The translations under genes and the position numbers were made by a program. Below the pieces are notes generated by a model. It had not been told where the DNA came from, did no database searches, and worked only from the letters and a program-made list of their open reading frames with translations. Of a DNA stretch of 64,000 nt, positions 34,138 through 42,703 are shown piece after piece. Origin of the DNA: Betaproteobacteria bacterium (GTDB lineage: Bacteria > Pseudomonadota > Gammaproteobacteria > Burkholderiales > Casimicrobiaceae). The stretch spans positions 62,001 to 126,000 of the forward strand of contig JAAFJO010000002.1 of the NCBI GenBank assembly GCA_013298145.1. The letters run 5' to 3'. Each line of letters begins with the position of its first letter. Position 1 is the stretch's first letter.

Positions 34138-35592
34138 ATGGCTGCCACCTACGCACGTTCTCTTTTTTGGTTTCGACGCGATTTGCGTGCTTTTGATAAT
34201 GCTGCGCTTCACGCTGCACTGCTATCCAGTGAGCAAGTTTTTTGCGTATTTGTATTTGATCGCGAAATACTGGACGCGCTGGAAGACAAGGCGGACCGAC
34301 GCGTTGAATTTATTTGGGAGAGCATCGTCGAGTTACGCGAGTCGTTGCGGGCGCTAGGCGGCGAACTGCTTGTGCGCTACGAGCATGCTCGCGATGCGAT
34401 TCCAGCGCTTGCGAAATCGTTGGGTGTTGACGCCGTGTTCACCAATCACGATTTTGAGCCGCAGGCAACCGTTCGTGACGCCAAAGTGCGCGATGCGCTG
34501 GCGAAACAGAACATTGCATTCGAAACCCGAAAAGATCACGTAATTTTTGAACGCGATGAGGTACTGACTCAAGGCGGAAAATTCTTCTCGGTGTTCACGC
34601 CCTATAAAAACGCGTGGTTAAAGAAGCTTGAGACTTTTTATGTGAAGCCCTATCCCATCGACACGCATCGTGCGCGATTTGCGAACGCGCCACGCGCTGC
34701 CGAGATGCCGTCGCTGGAGAGCATGGATTTCGCGCGAACCAATCTTCGCGAAATGAAATTCCCGACCGGCGCATCGGGCGGTGCGACGCTGTTTGCGGAA
34801 TTTGTTGAGCGAATGGATCGATACGCCGACACCCGTGATTTCCCGGCGGTCAAAGGCCCATCCTATCTTTCCACCCATCTTCGCTTTGGCACCGTGTCTA
34901 TTCGAGCCCTCGCCCGCGAGGCGTGGACGCGCTGGAAGGAAGGATCGCGCGGCGCTGAGGTGTGGCTTTCAGAGCTTGTTTGGCGAGATTTTTATGTTCA
35001 CATCTTGCACCACAATCCGCACGTAGTGAACAGCGCGTTCAAGCCCGATTACGACGCGATTCGGTGGTCAACGAGTGAGACGGATTTTGCCGCGTGGTGC
35101 GAAGGTAAAACCGGTTATCCGATTGTGGACGCCGCGATGCGCCAACTCAATCAAACGGGCTACATGCATAACCGATTGCGTATGGTGGCCGCGAGCTTTC
35201 TTATCAAAGACTTGCTCATTGACTGGCGTTGGGGTGAGCGCTATTTCGCGGCGAAATTGAACGACTTCGATCTTTCCGCCAATAACGGCGGCTGGCAGTG
35301 GGCGGCTTCGAGCGGCTGCGATGCGCAGCCCTATTTCCGCATCTTCAACCCCATCAGTCAGAGCGAAAAGTTTGACGCCGAAGGGAAATTCATTCGCAAG
35401 TACGTGCCTGAAGTTGCGATGCTTTCTAACAAGGATATTCATGCGCCTTGGCTCACGTCACCCGTCGAACAGCGCGCGCGTAACTTTACGCCAGGACGAG
35501 ACTATCCGCTACCCATCGTGGATCATGCAAAGGCCCGTGAACGAACGCTGTACGAGTACAAGCGCGCTGTGAAATCAGAACCTAAGGTGTAG
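34138..35592 (+). CDS. phrB: Deoxyribodipyrimidine photolyase
   Basis: A 484-residue class I CPD photolyase that uses blue light to split UV-made cyclobutane dimers. The N-terminal antenna domain starts YARSLFWFRRDLRAFDN. The C-terminal FAD domain has LVWRDFYVHILHHNP, CEGKTGYPIVDAAMRQLNQTGYMHNR and WRWGERYFAAKLNDFDLSANNGGWQWAASSGCDAQPYFRIFNP, which contain the flavin-binding and dimer-binding residues including the conserved tryptophans. Length and motif order are complete, so it should be functional. Divergent from the yqgE-pyr operon. Confidence 0.95.
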   Translation: MAATYARSLFWFRRDLRAFDNAALHAALLSSEQVFCVFVFDREILDALEDKADRRVEFIWESIVELRESLRALGGELLVRYEHARDAIPALAKSLGVDAVFTNHDFEPQATVRDAKVRDALAKQNIAFETRKDHVIFERDEVLTQGGKFFSVFTPYKNAWLKKLETFYVKPYPIDTHRARFANAPRAAEMPSLESMDFARTNLREMKFPTGASGGATLFAEFVERMDRYADTRDFPAVKGPSYLSTHLRFGTVSIRALAREAWTRWKEGSRGAEVWLSELVWRDFYVHILHHNPHVVNSAFKPDYDAIRWSTSETDFAAWCEGKTGYPIVDAAMRQLNQTGYMHNRLRMVAASFLIKDLLIDWRWGERYFAAKLNDFDLSANNGGWQWAASSGCDAQPYFRIFNPISQSEKFDAEGKFIRKYVPEVAMLSNKDIHAPWLTSPVEQRARNFTPGRDYPLPIVDHAKARERTLYEYKRAVKSEPKV

Positions 35593-35660
35593 CCGCGGGT
35601 TTGATCGCGTTTTTTTCATTTCGCAGTGGCCTCGCGCTATCACCGCGTTGTCAAGACGCG

Positions 35661-35688
35661 GCGCAAGCGCGGTCGAGCCCGCGCCTAC
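35661..35688. repeat. Short interspersed repeat, copy A
   Basis: The segment reads GCGCAAGCGC then GGTCGAGCCCGCGCCTAC. A diverged copy is at 39129-39160 (GAAGCGCGGTCAAGCCAGCG then CCTAC). Both lie in gaps next to dehydrogenase-type genes. This looks like a small dispersed repeat rather than a protein-binding site. Confidence 0.4.
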
Positions 35689-35720
35689 AATCTGACTGAC
35701 TGAACTCTAGAGACGAAACG

Positions 35721-36509
35721 ATGAAGCCCCTCTCCAACAAAGTCGCCCTTGTTACTGGTTCCACGTCAGGCATCGGTTTGTCGATGGCGCGGGCATTCGC
35801 TCATGCCGGCGCCGAAGTTGTGATGAATGGCTTCGGCGACCCTGCGGAGATTGAAAAACTGCGCGAAGAGATCGCGGAATCGGCGAAAGTGCCGGTGCAT
35901 TTCATTCCCGCGGATCTGTCGAAGGGGGCGGACGCACAAATGCTGGTGAAACAGACTATCGCCATCTGCAAGCGTGTGGACATCTTGGTGAACAACGCCG
36001 GCATTCAACATGTCGCCTCGATCCCCGATTTCCCAGAAGAAAAATGGGATGCGGTGATTGCAATCAATTTATCGAGCGCGTTTCACACCTCGAAGATCGC
36101 GCTTGCCGATATGCAGACGCGCGGCTGGGGGCGCGTGATCAACGTCGCCTCGGCGCATGGCTTGGTCGCGTCGGTGAACAAATCCGCCTACGTCGCAGCG
36201 AAGCACGGCATCATTGGCCTCACCAAAGTCACTGCGCTCGAAAATGCGAAGTCGTATATCACCTGCAACGCCATCTGCCCCGGCTGGGTCGATACGCCGC
36301 TGGTGCGCAAGCAAATCGAAGCGCGCGCAGCCGCACAAGGCATCACTGTAGACGCCGCAACCAAGCAGCTCGTAGGCGAGAAGCAACCGAGCGAGCGATT
36401 TGTGACGCCGGAGCATCTTGCCGAACTCGCCCTCTTTCTGTGCAGCGAAGCGGGTGGGTCAGTGACTGGTTCAAGCTACGTAATGGATGGTGGGTGGACG
36501 GCACAGTGA
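35721..36509 (+). CDS. bdhA: 3-Hydroxybutyrate dehydrogenase (SDR family)
   Basis: A 262-residue short-chain dehydrogenase that interconverts 3-hydroxybutyrate and acetoacetate with NAD, a step in use of polyhydroxybutyrate. It has the nucleotide-binding GSTSGIG (about residues 12-18), NNAG (about 90-93), a catalytic Ser in NVASAHG and YVAAKHG (Tyr and Lys), and the ICPGWVDTPLVRKQIEARAAAQG segment that marks the 3-hydroxybutyrate group. Full length. It stands alone, without other PHB genes beside it. Confidence 0.9.
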   Translation: MKPLSNKVALVTGSTSGIGLSMARAFAHAGAEVVMNGFGDPAEIEKLREEIAESAKVPVHFIPADLSKGADAQMLVKQTIAICKRVDILVNNAGIQHVASIPDFPEEKWDAVIAINLSSAFHTSKIALADMQTRGWGRVINVASAHGLVASVNKSAYVAAKHGIIGLTKVTALENAKSYITCNAICPGWVDTPLVRKQIEARAAAQGITVDAATKQLVGEKQPSERFVTPEHLAELALFLCSEAGGSVTGSSYVMDGGWTAQ

Positions 36510-36572
36510 TCGCGAGCGAAATCTGACGTTGCTCAAACTTCATTCGCGGTGTGACGCGCTAGGTATCTTGAA

Positions 36573-36992
36573 TTGCGCCTTGTAATCGACACCAATGTCC
36601 TCGTCTCTGCCTTGGTGTTTAAGGATTCGCGACATTTGCCGCTCCGTGAGGCGTGGGAGGCGCGGCGCCATCAACCGTTGATGTCGATGGCGACGTATCG
36701 GGAATTGAAGCGCGTGCTTTGCTATCCGATGTTCGCGCTTGACGACGATCAAATACAAATGGCGATCACTCGCATCGGGCCGTTCATTGAGTGGGTTGAG
36801 ATTGATCCGCTGCGGGTTACTGAGCTGGCGCGATGCAGCGATCGCGATGACCAAAAGTTTTTGGAGCTTGCGGTTTGTGGAAACGCGGATGCGCTGCTTA
36901 CCTACGACAAAGCGTTGCTCAAAATGCGTCGTCGGCCGTTCAATTTTTTGATCGCGAAACCAGAGCAAATCGAAGCACAACTTCAGTATTAA
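36573..36992 (+). CDS. PIN-domain protein, putative toxin of a toxin-antitoxin pair
   Basis: A 139-residue protein with the PIN ribonuclease-type core: RLVIDTNVLVSALVF at the start (first acidic residue D6), then LRVTELARCSDRDDQKFLELAVCGNADALLTYDK with the later acidic positions. It resembles the COG1569 group annotated as toxin-antitoxin toxins. The only good start is a TTG at 36573, since the frame is closed by a TGA 21 bases upstream, and no ribosome site is obvious. No antitoxin gene lies next to it, which is unusual for a toxin. It may be an orphan nuclease or a decaying one. Confidence 0.7.
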   Translation: MRLVIDTNVLVSALVFKDSRHLPLREAWEARRHQPLMSMATYRELKRVLCYPMFALDDDQIQMAITRIGPFIEWVEIDPLRVTELARCSDRDDQKFLELAVCGNADALLTYDKALLKMRRRPFNFLIAKPEQIEAQLQY

Positions 36993-37004
36993 AAAGACTA
37001 TTGG

Positions 37005-37068
37005 ACTGGGGCTAAGTCTGTTCTATTGTGATTAACAATAAAACAGTATATCGACGCCTAGCCCCAAT
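37005..37068. repeat. Intergenic palindromic element with a nested hairpin (GGGGCTA/TAGCCCC)
   Basis: Outer arms ACTGGGGCTA (37005-37014) and TAGCCCCAAT (37059-37068) flank an inner hairpin, CTGTT-C-TATTGT (37018-37029), loop GATTA, ACAATA-A-AACAG (37035-37046). It lies between the convergent PIN and midA genes, 13 bases after the PIN stop. The same outer arms occur at 59460-59521 and, less perfectly, at 4091-4153 and 46699-46746. It could act as a terminator here but not at the divergent copy. Confidence 0.7.
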
Positions 37069-37086
37069 AAAATGGCCGGTAAACTT

Positions 37087-38241
37087 CTAAAGCCGATAGC
37101 TTTCGTCGATCTCTGCGAGCGCACTCAGCTGCTCTGCAGCCTGCGCGTTGCCAACGATCAACACCTTAAAGAGTTCGCCCATTTCAGTCGGCGATACGAG
37201 TTTTTGCACGCCACCGTGGATCGCGATTCGCTCACTCTCGTTGGCAAATGGCCACGCTTGCAGTTGATCGAGCAGGCCGCCCGCAAGTAAGAAGCGCGCT
37301 TGCGATGAATACGAAATCACTTGTGCGCCCGCATCAACGGTGGCCTCGGCCATGGCGGTGAAGTCCACGTGCGACGTGATGTCTTGCAAGCCCGGCAGGA
37401 CGAGCGGATCGGCATGCGCACGATGTCGGTAATGACACATCAACGTGCCTTGACGACGCGACGGCATGTACAACTCGCGCCGAGGAAATCCGTAGTCGAT
37501 GAAACAGATCGCCGCCGGTTCGGCGGCGCTGAGTCGTGATGCGAGGGTAGCAGCGAGCGCCTCAGCTTCGAGGTTGATTTCACTCGCGTAGCCCTCGATC
37601 GGAGGAATGCGGTGTTTGGCCGCATCAAAGAGCGCGCCGCTGGTGAGCGCTTTCCACTGAATGCGAAAGCCGTTTTGGTCGCCTGAAACGAACGCTTGTT
37701 CATAACGCTCACCGCTGAATCGAACGAGCTCACACGCGGTGGCGTCTAATACTTCATTCAAGAGCACGATTCCGGCGATTTCCTGCGGCAGGGTGTCGAG
37801 CCACGTGACGTTGTGCCCCGCGAGCGCGCGCTGCTGCCGTTCGCGAAGGTCTGCGCTCACCTCAAGGATTCGGTATCGAGATCGCGTGTTCACCGAACGG
37901 AATGATTTGGCGAGCGCGCCGCTGCCTGCGCCTAACTCGATCACGCCAACGGCGCTGATGGACGCAAATACGCTCGCTAGTGTGCGCCCAAAAAGCGCGC
38001 TGATTTCCGGCGCGGTGGTGAAATCGCCCGCCTCGCCGAGCTTGGCGGCCCCGGCGGTGTAATAGCCTAGGTTCGGCTCATATAAACAAGCGCGCATAAA
38101 ATCAGTGAACGAAATGCTGCGCGCGGGTGAAGCCCCAATCCGCGCAGCAATCGCGAGTGCCATCGCTTCGCCATGCATGCGAACTGAGGCTTCGGGAGCT
38201 GGGAGTCCCCGATCAACGACATCGAAAAGTGGATTACCCAT
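37087..38241 (-). CDS. SAM-dependent methyltransferase, MidA/NDUFAF7 family
   Basis: A 384-residue protein of the COG1565 family, whose mitochondrial member NDUFAF7 methylates an arginine in respiratory complex I. Near the start, SFTDFMRACLYEPNLGYYTAG is diagnostic; GVIELGAGSGALAKSF is the SAM-binding glycine loop, and GIVLLNEVLDATAC and ICFIDYGFPRRELYMPSRRQGTLMCHYRHR are also family signatures. An ATG at 38274 is in frame too, but the one at 38241 begins at MGNPLFDVVDR and shares two bases with the divergent folM ATG (CATG). If the longer start is used the genes overlap by 35 bases. The bacterial substrate is not settled. Confidence 0.87.
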   Translation of the reverse strand: MGNPLFDVVDRGLPAPEASVRMHGEAMALAIAARIGASPARSISFTDFMRACLYEPNLGYYTAGAAKLGEAGDFTTAPEISALFGRTLASVFASISAVGVIELGAGSGALAKSFRSVNTRSRYRILEVSADLRERQQRALAGHNVTWLDTLPQEIAGIVLLNEVLDATACELVRFSGERYEQAFVSGDQNGFRIQWKALTSGALFDAAKHRIPPIEGYASEINLEAEALAATLASRLSAAEPAAICFIDYGFPRRELYMPSRRQGTLMCHYRHRAHADPLVLPGLQDITSHVDFTAMAEATVDAGAQVISYSSQARFLLAGGLLDQLQAWPFANESERIAIHGGVQKLVSPTEMGELFKVLIVGNAQAAEQLSALAEIDESYRL

Positions 38242-39007
38242 GACTGTAGAAAACGGCCCCAAAATAGCGCTCATTACCGGCGCAGCAAAACGCGTTGGCG
38301 CGGCGATTGCGCGTCGCCTGCATCGCGAAGGATTCAGTGTTGCGATTCATTATCGCGCATCGAAAACGGACGCTGACGCACTCGCGAAAGAATTGAACGC
38401 GATACGTGCGAATTCCGCAGCGATTTTTCAAGCGGACTTGCTGGTCACATTCGCGCTGGACGTATTGGTGCAAGCTGTGGTCGCGCGTTTCGGGCGACTC
38501 GATGCGCTCATCAACAATGCGTCCACGTTTTACGGCGGCACGCTTGATGCCGTCGATGAAGCCTCGTGGATTGAACTCATCGGAAGCAATCTCAAAGCGC
38601 CGCTCTTTTTGTGTAAAGCCGCCGCGCCGGAACTCAAGCGCTTCAACGGCTCTATCGTGAACATTACTGACATCCACGCCGAGCGACCGATGGCGAACTA
38701 TGTGATCTACAACGTCGCTAAAGCAGGTCTGCGCGGGCTTACGCACGCGCTCGCGCGAGATCTCGCGCCCGCTGCTGAGGGGGAGGCGTACGTGCGTGTG
38801 AACGCCGTCGCGCCGGGGCCGATTGATTGGCCAGATGATGACCAGATTGATGCCGCAGAGAAAGCGCGCATCATCGATCACGTGCCGCTCAAGCGCGAAG
38901 GCGGCGTGGCGCAAATTGCTGAAGCGGTGAAATACCTTGTTTGTGACGCAACGTATGTGACGGGGCAAACAATCAACGTGGATGGTGGGCGATCGATCGC
39001 AATTTAG
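38240..39007 (+). CDS. folM: Pteridine reductase / dihydromonapterin reductase-like SDR
   Basis: A 255-residue short-chain dehydrogenase. The nucleotide-binding motif is GAAKRVG (about residues 12-18), with Arg and Ser positions after it that fit NADPH; LINNASTFYGG and the YNVAKAGLRG active-site pair (Tyr, Lys) follow. The RVGAAIARRLHREG pattern and NIT DIHAERPM match the FolM/pteridine reductase group, which reduces dihydromonapterin or dihydrofolate. An upstream in-frame ATG (38105) would run into midA coding sequence; the start at 38240 begins where the fold does. Divergent from midA with no gap, so its promoter must lie inside midA. Confidence 0.85.
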   Translation: MTVENGPKIALITGAAKRVGAAIARRLHREGFSVAIHYRASKTDADALAKELNAIRANSAAIFQADLLVTFALDVLVQAVVARFGRLDALINNASTFYGGTLDAVDEASWIELIGSNLKAPLFLCKAAAPELKRFNGSIVNITDIHAERPMANYVIYNVAKAGLRGLTHALARDLAPAAEGEAYVRVNAVAPGPIDWPDDDQIDAAEKARIIDHVPLKREGGVAQIAEAVKYLVCDATYVTGQTINVDGGRSIAI

Positions 39008-39050
39008 CCCCTCGCCCTCTGGGAGAGGGTGGCCGAAGGCCGGGTGAGGG
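39008..39050. repeat. REP-like hairpin at the folM stop codon
   Basis: The 43 bases directly after the folM TAG fold as CCCTC...GAGGG outer, CCTCT/AGAGG and GGCC-GAA-GGCC inner arms (CCCTCTGGGAGAGGGTGGCC is part of it). This is the classical GAGAGGG...GGTGAGGG proteobacterial repeat, related to the block at 2279-2318. It could stop or protect the folM mRNA. Confidence 0.6.
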
Positions 39051-39128
39051 AACTCGTGATGCCACGCCTACGCGAGCACGCGATGTTCATGTTGTAGGCA
39101 ACGGCTAGGCGCGCATTCGCACTGAGCC

Positions 39129-39160
39129 GCGCAACGAAGCGCGGTCAAGCCAGCGCCTAC
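39129..39160. repeat. Short interspersed repeat, copy B
   Basis: Contains GAAGCGCGGTCAAGCCAGCG followed by CCTAC, a diverged copy of the element at 35661-35688. It lies just downstream of fabI in the gap between the convergent folM and fabI genes, which has no other feature beyond the REP-like hairpin. Confidence 0.35.
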
Positions 39161-39170
39161 CCGTGCCGAC

Positions 39171-39977
39171 TCACTCTTTCGGCTTCTCGCCGCCGTCATC
39201 CATCCCTGCAGCTACTTGCGAATACCCACCATCCACATAGAGGATCTCGCCCGTCATCGCGCTCGCCCAATCGCTCATCAGGAACGCGGCGACATTGCCT
39301 ACCTCATCGATAGTGACGTTTCGGCGAAGCGGCGCGGCGTCGGCGAAATTCTTGAGCATCTTTGAGAAGCCCGCGATCCCCGCCGCCGCAAGAGTTTTGA
39401 TGGGACCCGCGCTAATCGCGTTGACGCGCGTGCCTTCCGGGCCGAGCGTCGCCGCCATGTAGCGCGTGATTGATTCGAGCGCCGCTTTAGCCACGCCCAT
39501 CGTGTTGTAGTTCGGCACCGCGCGCACAGAGCCCAAGTAAGAAAGCGTAAGCAACGCGCCGTTACGGTCCCGCATCAATTCGCGCGACGCCTTGCCGAGC
39601 GCTGCGAAGCTGTAGGCCGAAATATCCATCGCGGTGTTGAACGATCCGCGCGAAAGCCCGTCAAGAAAATCGCCAGCGATCGCCTCACGCGGCGCAAAGC
39701 CGATGGAGTGAACGACGCCATCCAGCGCGCCCCACTCACTTTTGAGTTTCGCGAACACCGCGTCAATCTCGTCTTGCTTACTGACATCCATGCTCATCAC
39801 GAGCCCGCCACCCAGTTCAGGTGCGAGCTTTTCGATCCGCTCTTTCATGGCCTCGCCCGCGTAGGTGAACGCAAGCGTCGCGCCCTCACGCTTCAATGCT
39901 TTGCCGATACCAAACGCAATCGAGCGATTCGACAGAACGCCAGTGAGAAGGATTTTTTTGTCTTGAAGAATAGCCAT
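39171..39977 (-). CDS. fabI: Enoyl-[acyl-carrier-protein] reductase (NADH)
   Basis: A 268-residue reductase that completes each cycle of fatty-acid elongation by reducing enoyl-ACP. DKKILLTGVLSNRSIAFGIGKALKREGA at residues 6-33 is the FabI N-terminus with its modified glycine motif. The catalytic Tyr-x6-Lys is in YNTMGVAKAALE, and the NAISAGPIKTLAAAGI stretch is conserved as well. Two in-frame starts exist (39989 and 39977); the second begins MAILQDKKILLTG as in homologues. The enzyme is a triclosan target in related bacteria. Convergent with folM. Confidence 0.95.
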   Translation of the reverse strand: MAILQDKKILLTGVLSNRSIAFGIGKALKREGATLAFTYAGEAMKERIEKLAPELGGGLVMSMDVSKQDEIDAVFAKLKSEWGALDGVVHSIGFAPREAIAGDFLDGLSRGSFNTAMDISAYSFAALGKASRELMRDRNGALLTLSYLGSVRAVPNYNTMGVAKAALESITRYMAATLGPEGTRVNAISAGPIKTLAAAGIAGFSKMLKNFADAAPLRRNVTIDEVGNVAAFLMSDWASAMTGEILYVDGGYSQVAAGMDDGGEKPKE

Positions 39978-40137
39978 GATGGTGTGCAATCGCTTTGACG
40001 AGTAGATTTTATGGGCGAATGTGATCGCGAGGGAAGTTCACACTCGCTTCACGCACGAGGAATAGCATCGTATCGCGTGCAATCACTTCCGCTCAACGTG
40101 AAATGCGCGAAGTTAGCTCGTGCGCGCCATACCCACT

Positions 40138-41115
40138 ATGAAACTATCGACCGCTCTCATTCTGCTTTTCTACTTCCCGATTGTTTGCTGCGCACTTTTT
40201 GTATCAGCGATGATTTTCAGCCCGGACCATCACAAGATAGCGGTCTATCGAGTTTTCTTCACTCAGGGGTTTTGGCTCACCATCCCCTACCTACTCGCCG
40301 CCGTGGCAACGACTGTGGTTGCCGTGCGTGCGCGGCGGTGGGGTGCCTTCAACGTTGCAAGCATCATGCTCTTGGCCGCAGCCGTCGTCTTTTACGCGCG
40401 CTACATTGAGCCACGGCGAATCGTTGTCCAGGAACACACGATTGAGGTTGGTGCGTCGCTAAGAATCGCGTTCATCGCTGATCTGCACATCGGGATATTT
40501 GATGGCGAGTCGAGGATGAAACAGATTGTCGATGAGTTGAATCGACTGGACGTTGATGTGGTAGCCGTCGGCGGTGATTGGACCGATGAGGCGCAACGTC
40601 CGTTACTTGAGCTACTCGCGCCCATTGCAAAGAGCAAGCATCGCGTGATCGCTGTGCTCGGGAATCACGATGAGGGCATGCCTGGAATTCGTGTCGTGGA
40701 AGAGCTTCAGGCAGCGCTTATTCAACTCAACGTGGAAAACATCGAAGGAAAAATTGTCGAAGTGAAGCAAGTGCGGATCGCTGGTATCGGAGACCGCTTC
40801 GCAAAGAAAGACAATCTTCCCCCGTTTGACCCATCGAAGCCGCCGCAGGTCGTTCTGGGGCATAACCCGGACTCGATTGCTCGCTTGAACAATACGCCGG
40901 TCCGATTGCTACTCGCGGGCCACACCCACGGCGGACAGATTAACCTGCCGATTCTCACTGAGTACATCCTCTCGCGATTTACCGAGGGCAAGTACAAACA
41001 AGGGCTTTACACAAAAGGGAATAGCCAAGTTTTTGTGACCGCCGGGCTCGGCACGGTTGGCTTCCCTCTTCGGTTGTTTCAACCCCCCGTGATTGACATC
41101 ATCAATTTGCGATAG
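40138..41115 (+). CDS. Membrane-anchored metallophosphoesterase (YkuE-like)
   Basis: A 325-residue protein: three N-terminal transmembrane segments (up to about residue 95), then a calcineurin-like phosphoesterase domain. The metal-binding motifs appear in order: IADLHIG (D-x-H), AVGGDWTDE (GD), VLGNHDEG (GNHD), and [12 protein letters not shown] (GHTH). Such proteins include lipid-A and UDP-sugar pyrophosphatases, but this group is not characterised. An in-frame GTG at 40120 precedes the ATG at 40138, which begins a normal membrane start. A weak terminator lies between it and hslU. Confidence 0.88.
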   Translation: MKLSTALILLFYFPIVCCALFVSAMIFSPDHHKIAVYRVFFTQGFWLTIPYLLAAVATTVVAVRARRWGAFNVASIMLLAAAVVFYARYIEPRRIVVQEHTIEVGASLRIAFIADLHIGIFDGESRMKQIVDELNRLDVDVVAVGGDWTDEAQRPLLELLAPIAKSKHRVIAVLGNHDEGMPGIRVVEELQAALIQLNVENIEGKIVEVKQVRIAGIGDRFAKKDNLPPFDPSKPPQVVLGHNPDSIARLNNTPVRLLLAGHTHGGQINLPILTEYILSRFTEGKYKQGLYTKGNSQVFVTAGLGTVGFPLRLFQPPVIDIINLR

Positions 41116-41126
41116 ACGCGCATCAG

Positions 41127-41156
41127 GCCGCCAGCGAAGCGTACGAGGCGGCTTTT
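41127..41156 (+). terminator. Weak rho-independent terminator before hslU
   Basis: GCCGCC (41127-41132) and GGCGGC (41147-41152) pair around a 14-base loop and are followed by TTTT (41153-41156). The stem is only six bases, so it may be leaky. Confidence 0.4.
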
Positions 41157-41189
41157 ACAATAGAGCCATCACCTCGTTGTATTGATCGT

Positions 41190-42521
41190 ATGTCCTCCCT
41201 CATGACCCCCAAAGAAATCGTTCACGAACTGGATCGGCACATTGTGGGTCAGGCCGCGGCGAAGAAGGCGGTGGCCATTGCACTTCGCAATCGTTGGCGT
41301 CGCCAGCAGGTGCAGGAACCGTTGCGCAACGAGATCACGCCAAAGAACATTTTGATGATCGGGCCGACGGGTGTGGGCAAGACTGAGATCGCACGTCGTC
41401 TGGCAAAGTTGGCGAACGCGCCGTTTGTGAAAGTGGAGGCGACCAAGTTCACTGAGGTGGGCTACGTCGGGCGCGACGTTGACACGATCATTCGCGATCT
41501 CGTGGAAGTGGCGATCAAGCAAACGCGCGAACAGGCAACCAAGGCCGTACGCGATCGCGCGCTCGATCAAGCCGAAGAGCGTGTGCTGGATGCGCTTTTG
41601 CCGCCACCGACTGCGGTTAATTTTGATGATTTGAAACCGACCGATAGCGCGACGCGGCAGAAGTTTCGCAAGATGCTGCGCGAAGGTCAGTTTGACGATA
41701 AAGAAATTGAGATCGAAGTGCAGCAGGCGGCCGCGCAGATGGAAGTGATGGCGCCGCCGGGCATGGAGGAGCTCACCTCACAAATTCAGGGCATGTTCGC
41801 CAACATGCAGCAGGGGCGCAAGAAACTAAAGAAGATGACCGTCGAAGAGGCGATGAAAGTTTGCCAGGACGAAGAAGCGGCGAAGCTTGTGAACGAAGAA
41901 GAGCTTCGCACCAAAGCGCTCGAAAACGCTGAGCAAAACGGTATCGTGTTCCTCGATGAGATCGACAAGATAGCGGCGCGACAAGAAACCAGCGGCGCTG
42001 ACGTATCGCGCCAAGGCGTGCAGCGCGATTTGCTGCCTTTGGTGGAGGGAACCACCGTCAACACGAAATACGGTGCGATCAAAACCGATCACATTTTGTT
42101 CATCGCAAGCGGTGCGTTTCACCTTTCAAAACCCAGCGACTTGATTCCTGAATTGCAGGGACGTTTTCCGATTCGCGTTGAATTGTCCGCGCTCACAGTG
42201 AAAGATTTCGAACGAATTCTCACCGCGACGGATGCGAGTTTGACGCAGCAATACGCGGCGCTCTTGGCGACCGAACAAGTCACGCTCGATTTCAAGAACG
42301 ACGCGATCACGCGCCTCGCAGAGATTGCGTTCACCGTAAACGAGCGACAAGAAAATATCGGCGCGCGTCGTTTACACACGGTCATGGAGCGCCTCGTGGA
42401 AGACGTGAGCTTCGATGCCGATTCTCTGACGGGTTCCATCATTGAGGTGAATGCCGCATTCGTAAACAGCAAACTTGAGAACATTGTGAAAGACGAGAAT
42501 CTTTCGCAATTCATTCTCTAG
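41190..42521 (+). CDS. hslU: ATP-dependent protease ATPase subunit HslU
   Basis: A 443-residue AAA+ unfoldase that feeds proteins to the HslV peptidase. The Walker A motif is GPTGVGKT (residues 58-65) and Walker B is VFLDEID (about 252-258); the intermediate domain (about 110-240) is present, and the C-terminus ENLSQFIL matches the tail that inserts into HslV pockets. In most proteobacteria hslV lies directly upstream. Here a metallophosphoesterase gene and a weak terminator are upstream and no hslV is in the window. The intact tail argues for an HslV elsewhere. Confidence 0.95.
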   Translation: MSSLMTPKEIVHELDRHIVGQAAAKKAVAIALRNRWRRQQVQEPLRNEITPKNILMIGPTGVGKTEIARRLAKLANAPFVKVEATKFTEVGYVGRDVDTIIRDLVEVAIKQTREQATKAVRDRALDQAEERVLDALLPPPTAVNFDDLKPTDSATRQKFRKMLREGQFDDKEIEIEVQQAAAQMEVMAPPGMEELTSQIQGMFANMQQGRKKLKKMTVEEAMKVCQDEEAAKLVNEEELRTKALENAEQNGIVFLDEIDKIAARQETSGADVSRQGVQRDLLPLVEGTTVNTKYGAIKTDHILFIASGAFHLSKPSDLIPELQGRFPIRVELSALTVKDFERILTATDASLTQQYAALLATEQVTLDFKNDAITRLAEIAFTVNERQENIGARRLHTVMERLVEDVSFDADSLTGSIIEVNAAFVNSKLENIVKDENLSQFIL

Positions 42522-42703
42522 CTTTTGCCCAGATCGCCCGTTTTATTGAGGGCGAGCAACCGAAAAATACGTATCTTGATAGCAATTAAGTTGCAGCACG
42601 TGTCTCTATTGAATAGGGGCTGCCAAAAAGTAGTTACTGTTGAAGTAGCGAGCTTCCCGCCCGCCGCGGCTACTGCGCCGGACGCTTGCGCACGCGCTCG
42701 ACG

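Noticed and set aside
38234..38968. A 244-codon frame opposite folM
   Set aside because: The SDR motifs on the other strand are complete; this frame has none.
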